Shown: positions 16,444 through 25,484 of the stretch, piece after piece
How positions within the stretch are numbered: the stretch's first letter is position 1
Layout of the letters: each line of letters opens with the position of its first letter
Source: JAXLZZ01 sp046350675
GTDB lineage: Bacteria > Patescibacteriota > Saccharimonadia > Saccharimonadales > UBA4665
DNA: 64,000 bases
NCBI GenBank assembly: GCA_046350675.1
Contig: JAXLZZ010000007.1
Location: 1-64,000, forward strand
Reading direction: 5' to 3'
The notes under the pieces: model-generated
The model's input: only the letters and a program-made list of their open reading frames with translations
Database searches by the model: none
What the model was told of the DNA's origin: nothing
Made by a program: the position numbers and the translations under genes

Positions 16444-17373
16444 ATGGAACGAGTACCAGTCGAAAACTTAGAATTACCAGTACAAGGACAGTCCTTGGAA
16501 GAGTTGGAAGTAAGCTGTGAAGGGGCTTCTCAAGTTGGTTTTGAGAGTGTTGATTCTAGTTGGAGTAGCGAAGGCGCACAAGCTTATCAAGAGGGTGGTG
16601 TTGTAGAGACTGGTATTGAGAATCAAGATCTCTCCACGGAGCCTGCCCCGTACTCCGATACGGGGGTCGAGATGACAGCGGCAGAAGGACAGTCCTTGCA
16701 GGGCGAGGAAGAGGTTGTTCAGAAGAAGCAGGGTTTGTTTGAGCGATTTCGTCGTTCTTCACTTGCTGTGAAGGCAGGTTCGCTTGCCACAGCAGCTGCT
16801 CTTACGCTTGGTGTAGCAAATCACGAAAACGAACCCGCAAAAGCCAACCCGACGGCCGCAGCAAGTGCTGCCAGAGCTCTCGGCCCTAATGCTTTAAAGA
16901 AACTTTGCAAAACAGAAGCCCTCAAGATGCCTAAAGTTACCGAAGCAAGAATGTACAATCCCGGCAGGCGTCACAACCCAAGGATGCAGCACATTAGCAT
17001 AGGGATGAATTATGGCTCCCTATCTAACGAGTGTGGAGGTAGATACAGGCGCTTTGGCCAGGTTATGGCGCAGTTACAGGATCCAAGGCACGGTGGTCGT
17101 TGGCGTCGTATAACGTGGCCGAAGTGGTATCAGACATTAACAGATGCCCAAGACCCTAATATTCTAGGTAGGAACAGTGCAGTTGCCACCGCGGCGAACA
17201 TTGGCCTTAATGGACACGAGCCAGACTATGTGTATTACAGATGTACACCCGGCAAACGTGAGACCCATGCCAGGTTTTTTATTCGAAATCAATTTAGGGA
17301 TACTAAAACACATAAGGTCTTGGGGCAAAAGATACGAAAGTATCCTATTAAGATTTCGGGTGGGGGCTGTTAG
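16444..17373 (+). CDS. Cys-containing membrane-anchored/secreted protein with embedded REP palindromes
   Basis: A 309-residue protein. A 105-residue acidic, low-complexity N-terminal part is followed by one hydrophobic segment (SLATAAALTLGVA) and an exported domain with four cysteines (KKLCKTE, SNECGG, YYRCTPG, final GGGC). Two REP-like palindromes (16483-16497, 16684-16698) lie in frame in the N-terminal part and each encodes GQSL. ATG at 16444 is chosen for AAGGAG 7 nt upstream. Similar in layout to 14489-15226 and 45336-45842. Function unknown. Confidence 0.7.
   Translation: MERVPVENLELPVQGQSLEELEVSCEGASQVGFESVDSSWSSEGAQAYQEGGVVETGIENQDLSTEPAPYSDTGVEMTAAEGQSLQGEEEVVQKKQGLFERFRRSSLAVKAGSLATAAALTLGVANHENEPAKANPTAAASAARALGPNALKKLCKTEALKMPKVTEARMYNPGRRHNPRMQHISIGMNYGSLSNECGGRYRRFGQVMAQLQDPRHGGRWRRITWPKWYQTLTDAQDPNILGRNSAVATAANIGLNGHEPDYVYYRCTPGKRETHARFFIRNQFRDTKTHKVLGQKIRKYPIKISGGGC
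16483..16497. repeat. REP-like palindrome, copy 3 (in CDS)
   Basis: CAAGGACAGTCCTTG, identical to copy 1, read in frame as QGQSL near residue 15 of the 16444 protein. Confidence 0.75.
16684..16698. repeat. REP-like palindrome, copy 4 (in CDS)
   Basis: GAAGGACAGTCCTTG, one base from copy 1, read in frame as EGQSL near residue 82 of the 16444 protein. Confidence 0.75.
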
Positions 17374-17404
17374 GCTTGAGTAGCTGGTAGCTGTAGAATC
17401 GCAG

Positions 17405-17760
17405 AGTAGGTCCTTCGGCTGCGCTTGGAATGACAAAACACATGTTCTTCTGGCGAAGAGCCAAATCCCTTTTTGTCATCCCAGGCTTGATTCGGGATCC
17501 AATCAATATGGGCAAGGCATTGTATGTCTTGCCCACCTACTTTTGGCATAGCCCAAAAGTAGGCAAAAAGCCTAGGCAGGACGCTCCTCTTGGGTGATGG
17601 TTGTTGAGTAGCACAATGGGTTCGACAACTCACTCGCTATCGCTCTCTCAAACATGTCTCACCACAGCTATTGTGCTATCACAACAATACACGCCAGGAC
17701 TTCGCTCTACTGCCACTAATCGCCGTGGTATTCCTCGCTGCTCGCGAGGAATTGTTTGAT
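17405..17760. repeat. Dispersed repeat family A, copy 2, with nested mini-repeats
   Basis: A gene-free stretch. It holds two mini-repeats (17405-17430 and 17474-17500), the family A left part with the dyad ACTTTTGG...CCAAAAGT, and the right part that matches the copy at the start of the window almost exactly. It ends with the GAGGAATT palindrome. The second mini-repeat appears to be inserted into the family A sequence. Confidence 0.75.
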
Positions 17761-17847
17761 GACTGGGTCCCAAATCACGCGCCGATTGTGCACCGGGCTG
17801 TTTGGAGTGACAAGAAAAAAGTCGATGGCTGATAGTAGTCGCAAGAT

Positions 17848-17924
17848 AGATTTCTCGACTTCGCTCGAAATGACAGGGGAGGGGGCTGCTGCGGGATAGA
17901 TCCTTCGACTGCGCTCAGGATTAC
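17848..17924. repeat. Two mini-repeats in tandem
   Basis: GATTTCTCGACTTCGCTCG...ATGACA and GATCCTTCGACTGCGCTCA...ATTACA, two diverged copies of the mini-repeat family in the same orientation, in the gap upstream of the pilus locus. Confidence 0.8.
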
Positions 17925-17939
17925 AGGCGAAAGGGTTGT

Positions 17940-17969
17940 TTGCATGGGGTTGTATAAGAGTGGTATAGT
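17940..17969 (+). promoter_or_regulatory. Candidate promoter of the pilus locus
   Basis: TTGCAT (17940-17945) and TATAGT (17964-17969) with an 18-nt spacer, about 32 nt before the first gene. No other good promoter is seen before pilM. Confidence 0.45.
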
Positions 17970-18000
17970 GGTGGCATATAAATGCTAGCGCTTATTTATG

Positions 18001-19119
18001 ATGGCAAAGAAAGAAAACAAATCACAAAATAGATCCTTCGACTCCGCTCAGGATGACGAGAAGAATAAAGATCTCTCGACTGACGCTCGAGATGACAAGG
18101 GCACGGTCGATATGACGAGTGGGGGTGTTCGAGATGACAGTAGCAAGAAGGCTGGTGGCAGTCGGGTGGTTGCTTCTTCTGGATCCCCGACTAAATCGGG
18201 GATGACAGCAGTTATTGATAAGGCGAAAGTTAATAAGAGGCCGTTGTATGTCGTTGCGGGGATAGTATTGCTGCTGGGGGTGTTTGGGTGGATGCTGGTG
18301 GCTCGACCATTTGAGAAACCGGTAGCACAGGTGGATGGACATAAGATTTATAAGCGAGACACTGAGCAAATGACCGCTAAGAATAAAAGTGTAAGCACTA
18401 AGGACGCGGCGGTGGCATTGGCGGACAAGTATCTGACTCAGGCGATGGCTGAGCAACAAAATGTGCAGGTGAGCCAGGCTGACCTGGAACAGGAGTTTGG
18501 CGAAGATGTTGATAGCCTAAAAACAAGCGACCCCTATACGTATCAGGCGAATGTTAACTCCCTTTACTTTAAGAAACTGGCTGCATTGAATGCTGGAGCG
18601 TACAAAGGCAAGTATGTTGTAGCACATTTTAGTCGCAACATTGCGTATGATTCGCCACTTTTGGCTGAACAAAAGCGTTTTGACCCGTCAATTGGTGACC
18701 CTGCAGCAATTGCTGCCGATAAAGCCTATGCACAAAAGTTTATCAATAATTTATATGCTCAGGTAGCGTCTGGCAAAATGACATTTGACCAAGCAATTGA
18801 AGCTGAACACAAGGATTCTTACCTGGGAGAAAATGCCTACCAAACGTTATCGCACTCCAAAGCATTTGACACTAGCAATACACAAGATAATATATTGAAT
18901 ACCCGGTCGATAACAGAGAAGATACATAGCATTAAGCCGGGTACCACCACGAAGCCGTTTGCGGTAAAAGTATCCAATTCGGACAGTAACGACAGCATGG
19001 TTGAATCGTTCTATCTAATGGTGCAAATGGATAGTTCAAAGGGCGGGAATAGTGGTAAGACATTCGACCAAGTCTTGAAGCAGCAAAAGCAAGAGCTGGG
19101 GTATACGATCAATGTCTAA
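18001..19119 (+). CDS. Membrane-anchored SurA/parvulin-like protein with repeat-derived N terminus
   Basis: A 372-residue protein: a polar N-terminal 75 residues, one membrane segment (PLYVVAGIVLLLGVFGWMLV), then an extracytoplasmic domain that begins like SurA_N chaperones (PVAQVDGHKIYKRDTEQM). No clear rotamase core, so I infer a chaperone-like role. The N-terminal tail holds three mini-repeats in frame (RSFDSAQDD, DLSTDARDD, GSPTKSGMT). It overlaps the next gene by 8 nt and so belongs to the pilus operon. A tandem ATG gives 17998 as an alternative start. Confidence 0.7.
   Translation: MAKKENKSQNRSFDSAQDDEKNKDLSTDARDDKGTVDMTSGGVRDDSSKKAGGSRVVASSGSPTKSGMTAVIDKAKVNKRPLYVVAGIVLLLGVFGWMLVARPFEKPVAQVDGHKIYKRDTEQMTAKNKSVSTKDAAVALADKYLTQAMAEQQNVQVSQADLEQEFGEDVDSLKTSDPYTYQANVNSLYFKKLAALNAGAYKGKYVVAHFSRNIAYDSPLLAEQKRFDPSIGDPAAIAADKAYAQKFINNLYAQVASGKMTFDQAIEAEHKDSYLGENAYQTLSHSKAFDTSNTQDNILNTRSITEKIHSIKPGTTTKPFAVKVSNSDSNDSMVESFYLMVQMDSSKGGNSGKTFDQVLKQQKQELGYTINV
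18028..18209. repeat. Three mini-repeats inside a coding region
   Basis: Copies at 18028-18057, 18068-18098 and 18180-18209 lie in frame in the N-terminal tail of the SurA-like gene, all in the same orientation and all in readable phase. Confidence 0.85.
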
Positions 19120-22100
19120 ATACGGATTAAAGTTACTGATTGTTGGCTTGGCGGTGCTTGGCGGTGCTTTGGTATTTGGCTCAGGGCAGAGTTCGGCTTT
19201 GACTCCTGCAAGTAATAATTGCCCTGGAGCGCCAAAGCTGCACCCAAGTGGTAACTGGGGGACGAATGCCGGTGCGCACAATGGTGCAAGGGCGGCGGCG
19301 GTGGTGAGTGCAAGTGTGGCTGGAAGCCCGAACAAAAGGCTGAATGTAAAGTACAACCTTAAATCTGATATGCCGGGTACAACTGACCCAGATTTGGATA
19401 AGCGTATATTCCAATGGCCGGTTGGTAATGGTCGTTCGAGCTTTAAACAGTTTAGGACTGGTGAGCGCATTTACGGCAATGGTGGCGACCAGTGTAATGG
19501 CTGGAGTGTGATTGGTGCCGGCATTGACGGGTATAACGGCAATGGCTATGTGCTTGACTGCGGCATAGGTTTCACAAAAGCCAATTTTTGGATAGATCAA
19601 ATTGAAAACCCGAATGGTGAGAGCGGTAAGTGGGAAATGTACTACGGTAAAGATCTTATTACCGACAATGTAAACGGCGCAGAATATAATAAGAAGATTT
19701 TCAATGTCAGTAACGGACAAACAGTCGTCATTTATCTTTATTGGCACCCGGACACAACCTTCTCACTCAACGCCGGTTCAGACGTGAATAAGACAAGCGC
19801 TGAGCCGGGGCAAAAGGCAACATTTACACACTGGGTCTACAATAATGGCCCAGCGCGGGCTGACTATTACTGGCGTGTTCAGCAGAAAAAAAATAATGGT
19901 TCATGGACTACGGTTGCGGATAATAGCGTGAGCGATGCTGGCAAAGGCACCATGCATCCCGATCCGAATGACCGGAAGTTTAAAATTACAATTCCTGATA
20001 ATGCAAGCAACGGAGATAAATGGTGTCAGAGAATCGCATACACCAATAAGAATGGGCTTGGTACCTATCAGTGGGCGGGTGATAACTATGCTCGGACTGA
20101 TGAAAAATGTGTGACAGTCAGCAAACCTCCAGTTCCGGACACAGGAGACACTCAAGAGAAATGCAGATATCTATATGTTCAAACGCCCGCGAACTTTAAG
20201 GGGCCGAGTGGTAATAAGAGGAAAGTTCGGGCGTTGGTAAAAGTTCAGGACGTACAAGTGACATCGTACAGAGATAAGAAAACGGCTAATGCCAGCAACC
20301 CTTATGGAATAGAATATGATGCGAATTATAATAATATTCCGGCGGATAACTCTGGCCAATACTTTGCTACTGTTGGTACAGGAGATAAGAATAATACACA
20401 AACTAGTTTCCTGTGGAAGTATCAACCGACTAAGAAGAATATTAAAGTCTGGGTGACGTATCAGTACGACAAAGATGATAACGGAACTTGGCTTGATGCT
20501 CCTGGATTGGCAACATCAGGTTTTACAACAATTCCGTGTGTATCGGCAACTTGTTCCGTGTCGGTAGTAGGTACCGGCCCAGGTGGTAGGGTACTAGCGG
20601 GCGAGACAGCTTCGATCACAGCAACTATCACAAACACAGGCCCATCTGCTCAGGAAGCGCGAATATTTGATGCAAGCTTTACTTACGGGGGTAGACAGTC
20701 GGATGGCACTGGTATAATACCGCCGGGAAAAACGGGTGACGCGTTGCTTGACGATGTCCCGGTTGCAAATTCGCTCACCGCTAATGGAGGCAGGTTTAAA
20801 GGCAGCTTTAACGTAACTGATACTAAGATTAGCGACCTAAGTGTTCCATGCGCCTTTGATAAACCGGTGTACAGATACTTTGAAATACTGCCTACAGCGA
20901 CGGCTGAATTCAATGACTCTGAAGCGCCGACAAGCTTTGCTTATTCTGGTGGCGCTAGCCTAGATAAGAACGTGCCTGATGATATAAAGGTCGGGTGGAC
21001 GGGCTGTGTATACAAGGCAACTGCCAAGCGAGAGTCTGGTTTGTGTGCCAGTCCTATTATCCTTTCTGGTTCGGGCACGGGTGCATTTAAGAGTACCGTC
21101 GCTAAGACCGTCTTTGGGCCAAGCTCCACAGGTGTGAGTTCTCCAGTAAGCGCTGGGGATAAATACTGTACGGTTATAGACTTGCAGTATACAAGCGGCT
21201 ATATAGATAAGGACGGCAATGTTGTAAATGGTGAGAAGTCGGATGACAGCACGGATAATCGCTGCGACGTTATTGCCAATAAGCCATATTTCAAGGTATT
21301 TGGCAGCGGGGTACGTTCTGGTGGTACTTTTAAGAACGATGCTGGTACATGTCCTGCCACTGATGCCACTGACGGCATAATTGCCGGCTGGAATAAGCGG
21401 GGAAGCGCATCGGTTAATAATGTTGGCGCCGGTGCGGAATTGACTGCCGTTGCAAAGAATAAGATTACCGCTTTTGCAAGTGCCCAGCCATCATTCGCGA
21501 TATTCCGTAGTCCGACTGAGCTGACATTCGCCAATAGCGGTAAGGACTCAAATAATAATACTGTGGATGTAACCAGCGGCATGGGTGGTAGTTATGGCGC
21601 AGACTACTGCTTTAGTGATATTAATCCACCTACGAACGCAACTAACGTAAGTAGCGCAACGGCTACGGTCTCCACAGCAACACTTCCTGCTGCTCCAGGT
21701 ATGGCATATAAGTACAATAGCAATGGCACTCAGCTGACAATCGACACCACTAACATCAGCCCGAATGTCAATGTATCTTACTTTGTGAACGGCGATGTGT
21801 ATATTAAAGGCAACATAGCATATGCTAGTGGCTGGACTAGGGACACCGTTCCATCGTTTATCTTGAAAGCTAGTGGGAATATCTATATTGACCCGAGCGT
21901 CACTCGCTTAGATGGCATATATGTTGCTGAGGGGCAGATATATACGTGTGCAACAGACTTTAACGAATTACCGGATCCTGACGATGCGCTATATGGAACT
22001 TGTAACACACAGCTTGTGGTGCATGGCGTATTCCAAGCCAATAAGATCAACTTAATGCGAACCTATAAATCCCTTCGTAATGCCACTCAGACTGAATATA

Positions 22101-22255
22101 GAAAGCCAGAAGGTGCGACAGCTCCAGACACTAATGCAGCAGAAGTGTTTGATTTTAGTCCAGAATTGTATCTGTCTAACCCTATGATTCTACCGAAATC
22201 TGGGACAGGCGTGCAGCAGTGGGAATCATATAAGAATCTGCCACCGGTATTGTGA
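19112..22255 (+). CDS. Large secreted pilus-locus protein, putative adhesin
   Basis: A 1047-residue exported protein. A signal peptide (LLIVGLAVLGGALVFGSGQSSA) is followed by beta-rich regions, including two segments like DUF11/CARDB domains (GQKATFTHWVYNNGP near 230; GETASITATITNTGPSAQE near 488). The C-terminal 200 residues (YFVNGDVYIKGNIAY, GNIYIDPSV, then DFSPELYLSNP) resemble the beta-helical end of pilus-associated proteins. No C-terminal anchor is seen. Its place as the second gene of the pilus operon suggests a pilus tip or surface adhesin; this is inference. Confidence 0.75.
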   Translation: MSKYGLKLLIVGLAVLGGALVFGSGQSSALTPASNNCPGAPKLHPSGNWGTNAGAHNGARAAAVVSASVAGSPNKRLNVKYNLKSDMPGTTDPDLDKRIFQWPVGNGRSSFKQFRTGERIYGNGGDQCNGWSVIGAGIDGYNGNGYVLDCGIGFTKANFWIDQIENPNGESGKWEMYYGKDLITDNVNGAEYNKKIFNVSNGQTVVIYLYWHPDTTFSLNAGSDVNKTSAEPGQKATFTHWVYNNGPARADYYWRVQQKKNNGSWTTVADNSVSDAGKGTMHPDPNDRKFKITIPDNASNGDKWCQRIAYTNKNGLGTYQWAGDNYARTDEKCVTVSKPPVPDTGDTQEKCRYLYVQTPANFKGPSGNKRKVRALVKVQDVQVTSYRDKKTANASNPYGIEYDANYNNIPADNSGQYFATVGTGDKNNTQTSFLWKYQPTKKNIKVWVTYQYDKDDNGTWLDAPGLATSGFTTIPCVSATCSVSVVGTGPGGRVLAGETASITATITNTGPSAQEARIFDASFTYGGRQSDGTGIIPPGKTGDALLDDVPVANSLTANGGRFKGSFNVTDTKISDLSVPCAFDKPVYRYFEILPTATAEFNDSEAPTSFAYSGGASLDKNVPDDIKVGWTGCVYKATAKRESGLCASPIILSGSGTGAFKSTVAKTVFGPSSTGVSSPVSAGDKYCTVIDLQYTSGYIDKDGNVVNGEKSDDSTDNRCDVIANKPYFKVFGSGVRSGGTFKNDAGTCPATDATDGIIAGWNKRGSASVNNVGAGAELTAVAKNKITAFASAQPSFAIFRSPTELTFANSGKDSNNNTVDVTSGMGGSYGADYCFSDINPPTNATNVSSATATVSTATLPAAPGMAYKYNSNGTQLTIDTTNISPNVNVSYFVNGDVYIKGNIAYASGWTRDTVPSFILKASGNIYIDPSVTRLDGIYVAEGQIYTCATDFNELPDPDDALYGTCNTQLVVHGVFQANKINLMRTYKSLRNATQTEYRKPEGATAPDTNAAEVFDFSPELYLSNPMILPKSGTGVQQWESYKNLPPVL

Positions 22256-22319
22256 TATGATAAACATAAGGAATATATAAGAAATACAGAAAAATGGGTG
22301 GGATACATTTGAACAATAA

Positions 22320-22500
22320 GGATATAGATCTCTCCACTTCGGTCGAGATGACAGGAGGGCTGGCCAGAGTGACAGCTTTTGGGCAGCTTCTGAGCGATGA
22401 TGCTTATGGTATAATTCCTGTGATGAATAATATAGCTGCTCGTAGTTCGGCGTTCGTAGTTCGTAGGGCATGGGTCCTGAATCAAGTTCAGGATGACATG
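22320..22500. repeat. Repeat-filled gap before pilM
   Basis: Mini-repeats at 22323-22352 and 22471-22499, with GTTCG-rich short repeats between them. A 74-codon frame runs through the whole stretch and stops in GTGA at the pilM start. I do not call it a gene. Confidence 0.75.
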
Positions 22501-22514
22501 AGTGGGGGCCGGGC

Positions 22515-23555
22515 GTGAGTTCATTGTTGGCCGGTTCTGGTGATTTTTTTGGCCTTGATATAGGTAGCACTGCTATTCGGCTGGTTGAGCTGCGTGGTAC
22601 TGGTGCACATAAGTCCTTGGTTAAATATGCCTACGTGCCTATTGACGCTAAATTATCGCAGAGCGATGCAAAGGCTGACCAGCAGAAGCTAGCCCAGGCT
22701 ATACAACAATTGATTAAACAATCTGGTGTAAGCACCAATAATGTGGCTGTTGGTATTCCCTCGAGCAAAGTGTTCACAACAGTTGCAGATATTGAACGTT
22801 TGCCAAGTGGTGATCTTGCCAAAGCAATCCCACTACAGGCCGATGCGTTGATCCCAACTCCGGTTGCTGAGTCAAAGATTGACTGGGCTTTGCTGGGTGA
22901 TTCGCCAACTGATGCGACTAAACAAGAAGTATTGCTCAGTAGTGTGCCTAACAAATTTGTAGAAGAAAGACTGGACCTACTGGAGTCAATTGGGCTTAAT
23001 GTGATCGCATTTGAACCAGACAACCTAGCTATGGCGCGTGCTTTGGCGGTAGCAGATGCTACACCACAGCTTTTACTCGATGTTGGCCATCGTAGCACTG
23101 ACCTCGTGGTAGTAATGAACGGTGCGCCGCGTCTCACTCGTAGCATTCCTACTGGTGTGGAGGCAATCGTACGTTCCGCTATTCAGAATTTGAATGTTGA
23201 CGACAAGCAAGCAGAACAATTTGTATTCAAATTTGGCCTGAGCAAGGATAAGCTTGAGGGTCAAGTGTATCAAGCAATCACAGGTACTGTTGACCTGCTC
23301 GTAACAGAGGTAGAAAAGTCGATCAAATTCTTCCAAACACGATACAAGACCGCCAAGATTGATCGCATTGTAGTGACCGGTGGAGCATCAGTTATTCCGG
23401 AGTTCCCACTCTACTTAGCAAATAAGTTCAATTTGAATGTTGAGATCGGAAACTCATGGCGCAATGTGAGCTTTAGCAAAGACCGCCAGAATGAGTTATT
23501 GCAGATTTCTAACCAGTTCGGCATCGCAGTCGGACTCGCGGAGAGAGACGCATGA
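22515..23555 (+). CDS. pilM: Type IV pilus assembly protein PilM
   Basis: A 346-residue actin-like ATPase that sits under the membrane and holds the PilN tail. It has the phosphate loops of the fold (FFGLDIGSTAIRLVEL at the start, LLDVGHRSTDLVVV near 175, VVTGGASVIPEF near 285). GTG start without a good Shine-Dalgarno, overlapping the stop of a repeat-derived frame. The last 11 codons have a diverged second copy 101 bp downstream. Confidence 0.94.
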   Translation: MSSLLAGSGDFFGLDIGSTAIRLVELRGTGAHKSLVKYAYVPIDAKLSQSDAKADQQKLAQAIQQLIKQSGVSTNNVAVGIPSSKVFTTVADIERLPSGDLAKAIPLQADALIPTPVAESKIDWALLGDSPTDATKQEVLLSSVPNKFVEERLDLLESIGLNVIAFEPDNLAMARALAVADATPQLLLDVGHRSTDLVVVMNGAPRLTRSIPTGVEAIVRSAIQNLNVDDKQAEQFVFKFGLSKDKLEGQVYQAITGTVDLLVTEVEKSIKFFQTRYKTAKIDRIVVTGGASVIPEFPLYLANKFNLNVEIGNSWRNVSFSKDRQNELLQISNQFGIAVGLAERDA

Positions 23556-23580
23556 GATATGTAACTGATATAACCAGAAT

Positions 23581-23610
23581 AGATCTCTCCACTTCGGTCG
23601 AGATGACAGG
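23581..23610. repeat. Mini-repeat between pilM and its relic
   Basis: A mini-repeat with AGATCTCTCCACTTCGGTCG at the left and GAGATGACAGG at the right, nearly identical to the copies at 22323 and 25430. It lies between the pilM stop and the duplicated pilM end. Confidence 0.85.
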
Positions 23611-23620
23611 GGCGGGTGTC

Positions 23621-23656
23621 GGTATTGCAGTAGGTTTAGCGGAGCGCGACTCATGA
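23621..23656 (+). pseudogene. Relic of a second pilM 3' end
   Basis: This 36-nt stretch encodes GIAVGLAERDS and a TGA that overlaps the pilN ATG, while the current pilM ends in GIAVGLAERDA 101 bp upstream. The two copies differ at many third positions but only in the last residue. It looks like the original pilM end left behind when the rest of pilM was replaced by a diverged allele. Confidence 0.75.
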
Positions 23657-24348
23657 TTCAGTTGAACCTACTACCAGATGTAAAAATGGAGTATATCAAG
23701 GCTCAGCGTACGCGCAGCTTGGTGTTGAGCAGCGCGGTCATTATTGCGCTCGGTTCGATTGCGTTGCTCGTATTGCTGCTAGTTGTGGGCGGTCTGCAAA
23801 AGAAGCACATCAGCGACCTCACAAAAGACATCAAAACAGATACTGCTACGCTTCAGAAAAAACCGGAGATTACAAAGATTCTGACGGTGCAGAATCAGCT
23901 ACAAAGCTTAACTGCATTGCACGAACAAAAGCCTGCAGTGTCGAATTTATTTGGTTATCTCAACGAGGTAACGCCGACCCAAGTGGATATTACAAATTTT
24001 GACATCGATTTTACTACCCAGGTGGTGACCATAACTGGTACGGCCGACTCCCTCGGAGCGGTTAATAAATACGTGGATACCCTAAAGTTTACTACCTATG
24101 AGATTGATGGAGACCAGACCAAGCAGAAGGCATTTAAGGATGTCGTCTTGAGTAGTTTTGGGGTTAGCGATAGTGGACAGGGCAGAGCAGCAAATTATTC
24201 AATCACCTTCAGTTATGATCCCAATATCTTCGATGTTAGCAAAAAAGTGACTCTGGCTGTACCTAATCTTACAACCACACGCTCAGCGATTGAACAGCCT
24301 GTTGAAGAACTTTTCCAGGCAGCACAGACAAGCGGAGGAGGAAACTAA
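23653..24348 (+). CDS. pilN: Type IV pilus assembly protein PilN
   Basis: A 231-residue inner-platform protein. The conserved cytoplasmic INLLP motif that binds PilM is present as IQLNLLPD at residues 2-9, followed by one membrane helix (about 24-48), a coiled coil and a ferredoxin-like periplasmic-type domain. The ATG overlaps the stop of the pilM relic (ATGA). Confidence 0.93.
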   Translation: MIQLNLLPDVKMEYIKAQRTRSLVLSSAVIIALGSIALLVLLLVVGGLQKKHISDLTKDIKTDTATLQKKPEITKILTVQNQLQSLTALHEQKPAVSNLFGYLNEVTPTQVDITNFDIDFTTQVVTITGTADSLGAVNKYVDTLKFTTYEIDGDQTKQKAFKDVVLSSFGVSDSGQGRAANYSITFSYDPNIFDVSKKVTLAVPNLTTTRSAIEQPVEELFQAAQTSGGGN

Positions 24349-24349
24349 C

Positions 24350-25027
24350 ATGGCTAAAGCAGAGACTTCAAGTAAGCGTGTAGCTATAGATAAAGCAAGT
24401 GCGCAAATGGTTGCTATTGTGGCGGTATCTGCTTTTGTAACAGTGTTCTGCTTGATGGCTAGTAAGACAGTTTTGAGCCAAAATCAATATAACTCACGAG
24501 TAATGTCTGCAAAGCAAAAGGCGTACAATCAGCTACAAGATAACACAGAAGCTTTTAGCGATTTACAGAAGTCTTACCAGGCATTTAACTCTACTTCTAC
24601 AAATGTTATTGGTGGCCTTACTGAGGGTAGTGGCGATAATGATGGCAGCAATTCAAAGATCATACTCAATGCGCTGCCTAGTACCTACGATTTTCCAGCG
24701 TTGACCTCAAGTCTCGAGAAGATATTAAAAGACCGAGGACTAAAAGTTTCTAGTATTACAGGTACTGACGACCAGGTTAATCAGCAATCTAATACATCAA
24801 GCTCTACACCTGAGCCGGTAGAAATACCATTTACCTTTTCTGTTAGCGGTGCAAACTACAAGGCTGTTAACGAGCTGTTCAAGGCTCTACAGTCTTCGAT
24901 AAGGCCTTTTCAGGTAGATAAGTTGAGCGTGACTGGCGGTGGTGACGATATGACTGTAACCGTTGATGCGCATACATACTTCCAGCCGGCACGTAGTATC
25001 GAACCAACGAAGAAGGTGATCAAATGA
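24350..25027 (+). CDS. pilO: Type IV pilus assembly protein PilO
   Basis: A 225-residue PilO-like protein: short cytoplasmic tail, one membrane helix (about 20-40), a coiled coil, and a C-terminal ferredoxin-like domain (EIPFTFSVSGANYKAVNELFK). It pairs with PilN to link the motor to the growing pilus. ATG at 24350 has GGAGGAGG upstream and follows the pilN stop by one base. It overlaps the next gene by ATGA. Confidence 0.9.
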   Translation: MAKAETSSKRVAIDKASAQMVAIVAVSAFVTVFCLMASKTVLSQNQYNSRVMSAKQKAYNQLQDNTEAFSDLQKSYQAFNSTSTNVIGGLTEGSGDNDGSNSKIILNALPSTYDFPALTSSLEKILKDRGLKVSSITGTDDQVNQQSNTSSSTPEPVEIPFTFSVSGANYKAVNELFKALQSSIRPFQVDKLSVTGGGDDMTVTVDAHTYFQPARSIEPTKKVIK

Positions 25028-25269
25028 AACAAAAAGACATAGCCTTAATTATTATTGTCGTATTCTTTAGTGCAATATTTTCGTATTTTATATCGAATGC
25101 AATATTTGCATCACCAAAAGATCGTAAGCAGGAGGTGGAAGTAGTGCAGCCTATTACGGCTGATTTCCCGAAGCCAGATGAGCGTTTCTTTAATGATCAG
25201 GCATTTGACCCAACTCAAACTATAACTATCGGCAATAACGCGAATACCGATCCATTCGCCTCGCAGTAG
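25024..25269 (+). CDS. Small membrane protein of the pilus operon
   Basis: An 81-residue bitopic protein with one N-terminal membrane helix (IALIIIVVFFSAIFSYFI) and a short polar exported tail. It takes the place of pilP in the pilM-N-O order but is much shorter than PilP and has no lipobox, so I do not assign that name. It overlaps pilO by 4 nt (ATGA), implying coupled translation. Confidence 0.8.
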   Translation: MKQKDIALIIIVVFFSAIFSYFISNAIFASPKDRKQEVEVVQPITADFPKPDERFFNDQAFDPTQTITIGNNANTDPFASQ

Positions 25270-25299
25270 GAATTGCTTGTGAGTAAGCAATTGCTAGGG

Positions 25300-25484
25300 A
25301 CTAGGGGTGAGGGACTAGGGGTGCGTGAGTCCTATTCGCTGATAGCTGATAGCGGTTGGCTGATGGCGGTCGCAGAATCACGGAACAGATCCTTCGACTT
25401 CACTCAGGATGACAGGAGTGGGGAGGAACGAGATCTCTCCGCTTCGGTCGAGATGACAGGAGAGAGATGCAGTGAGGTTGTGGC
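25300..25484. repeat. Repeat-filled gap before pilB
   Basis: Short direct repeats (GGACTAGGGGTGA-type and GCTGATAGC) and mini-repeats at 25387-25413 and 25430-25460. A 71-codon frame spans it and ends in GTGA at the pilB start. It is not called as a gene. Confidence 0.75.

Noticed and set aside
16125..16698. CRISPR array
   Set aside because: The four 15-bp repeats are irregularly spaced, palindromic and partly in a gene; no cas genes are present.
22294..22518. A 74-codon frame before pilM
   Set aside because: It is made almost wholly of mini-repeats and has no family features; it may matter as a translation coupler but is not called as a gene.
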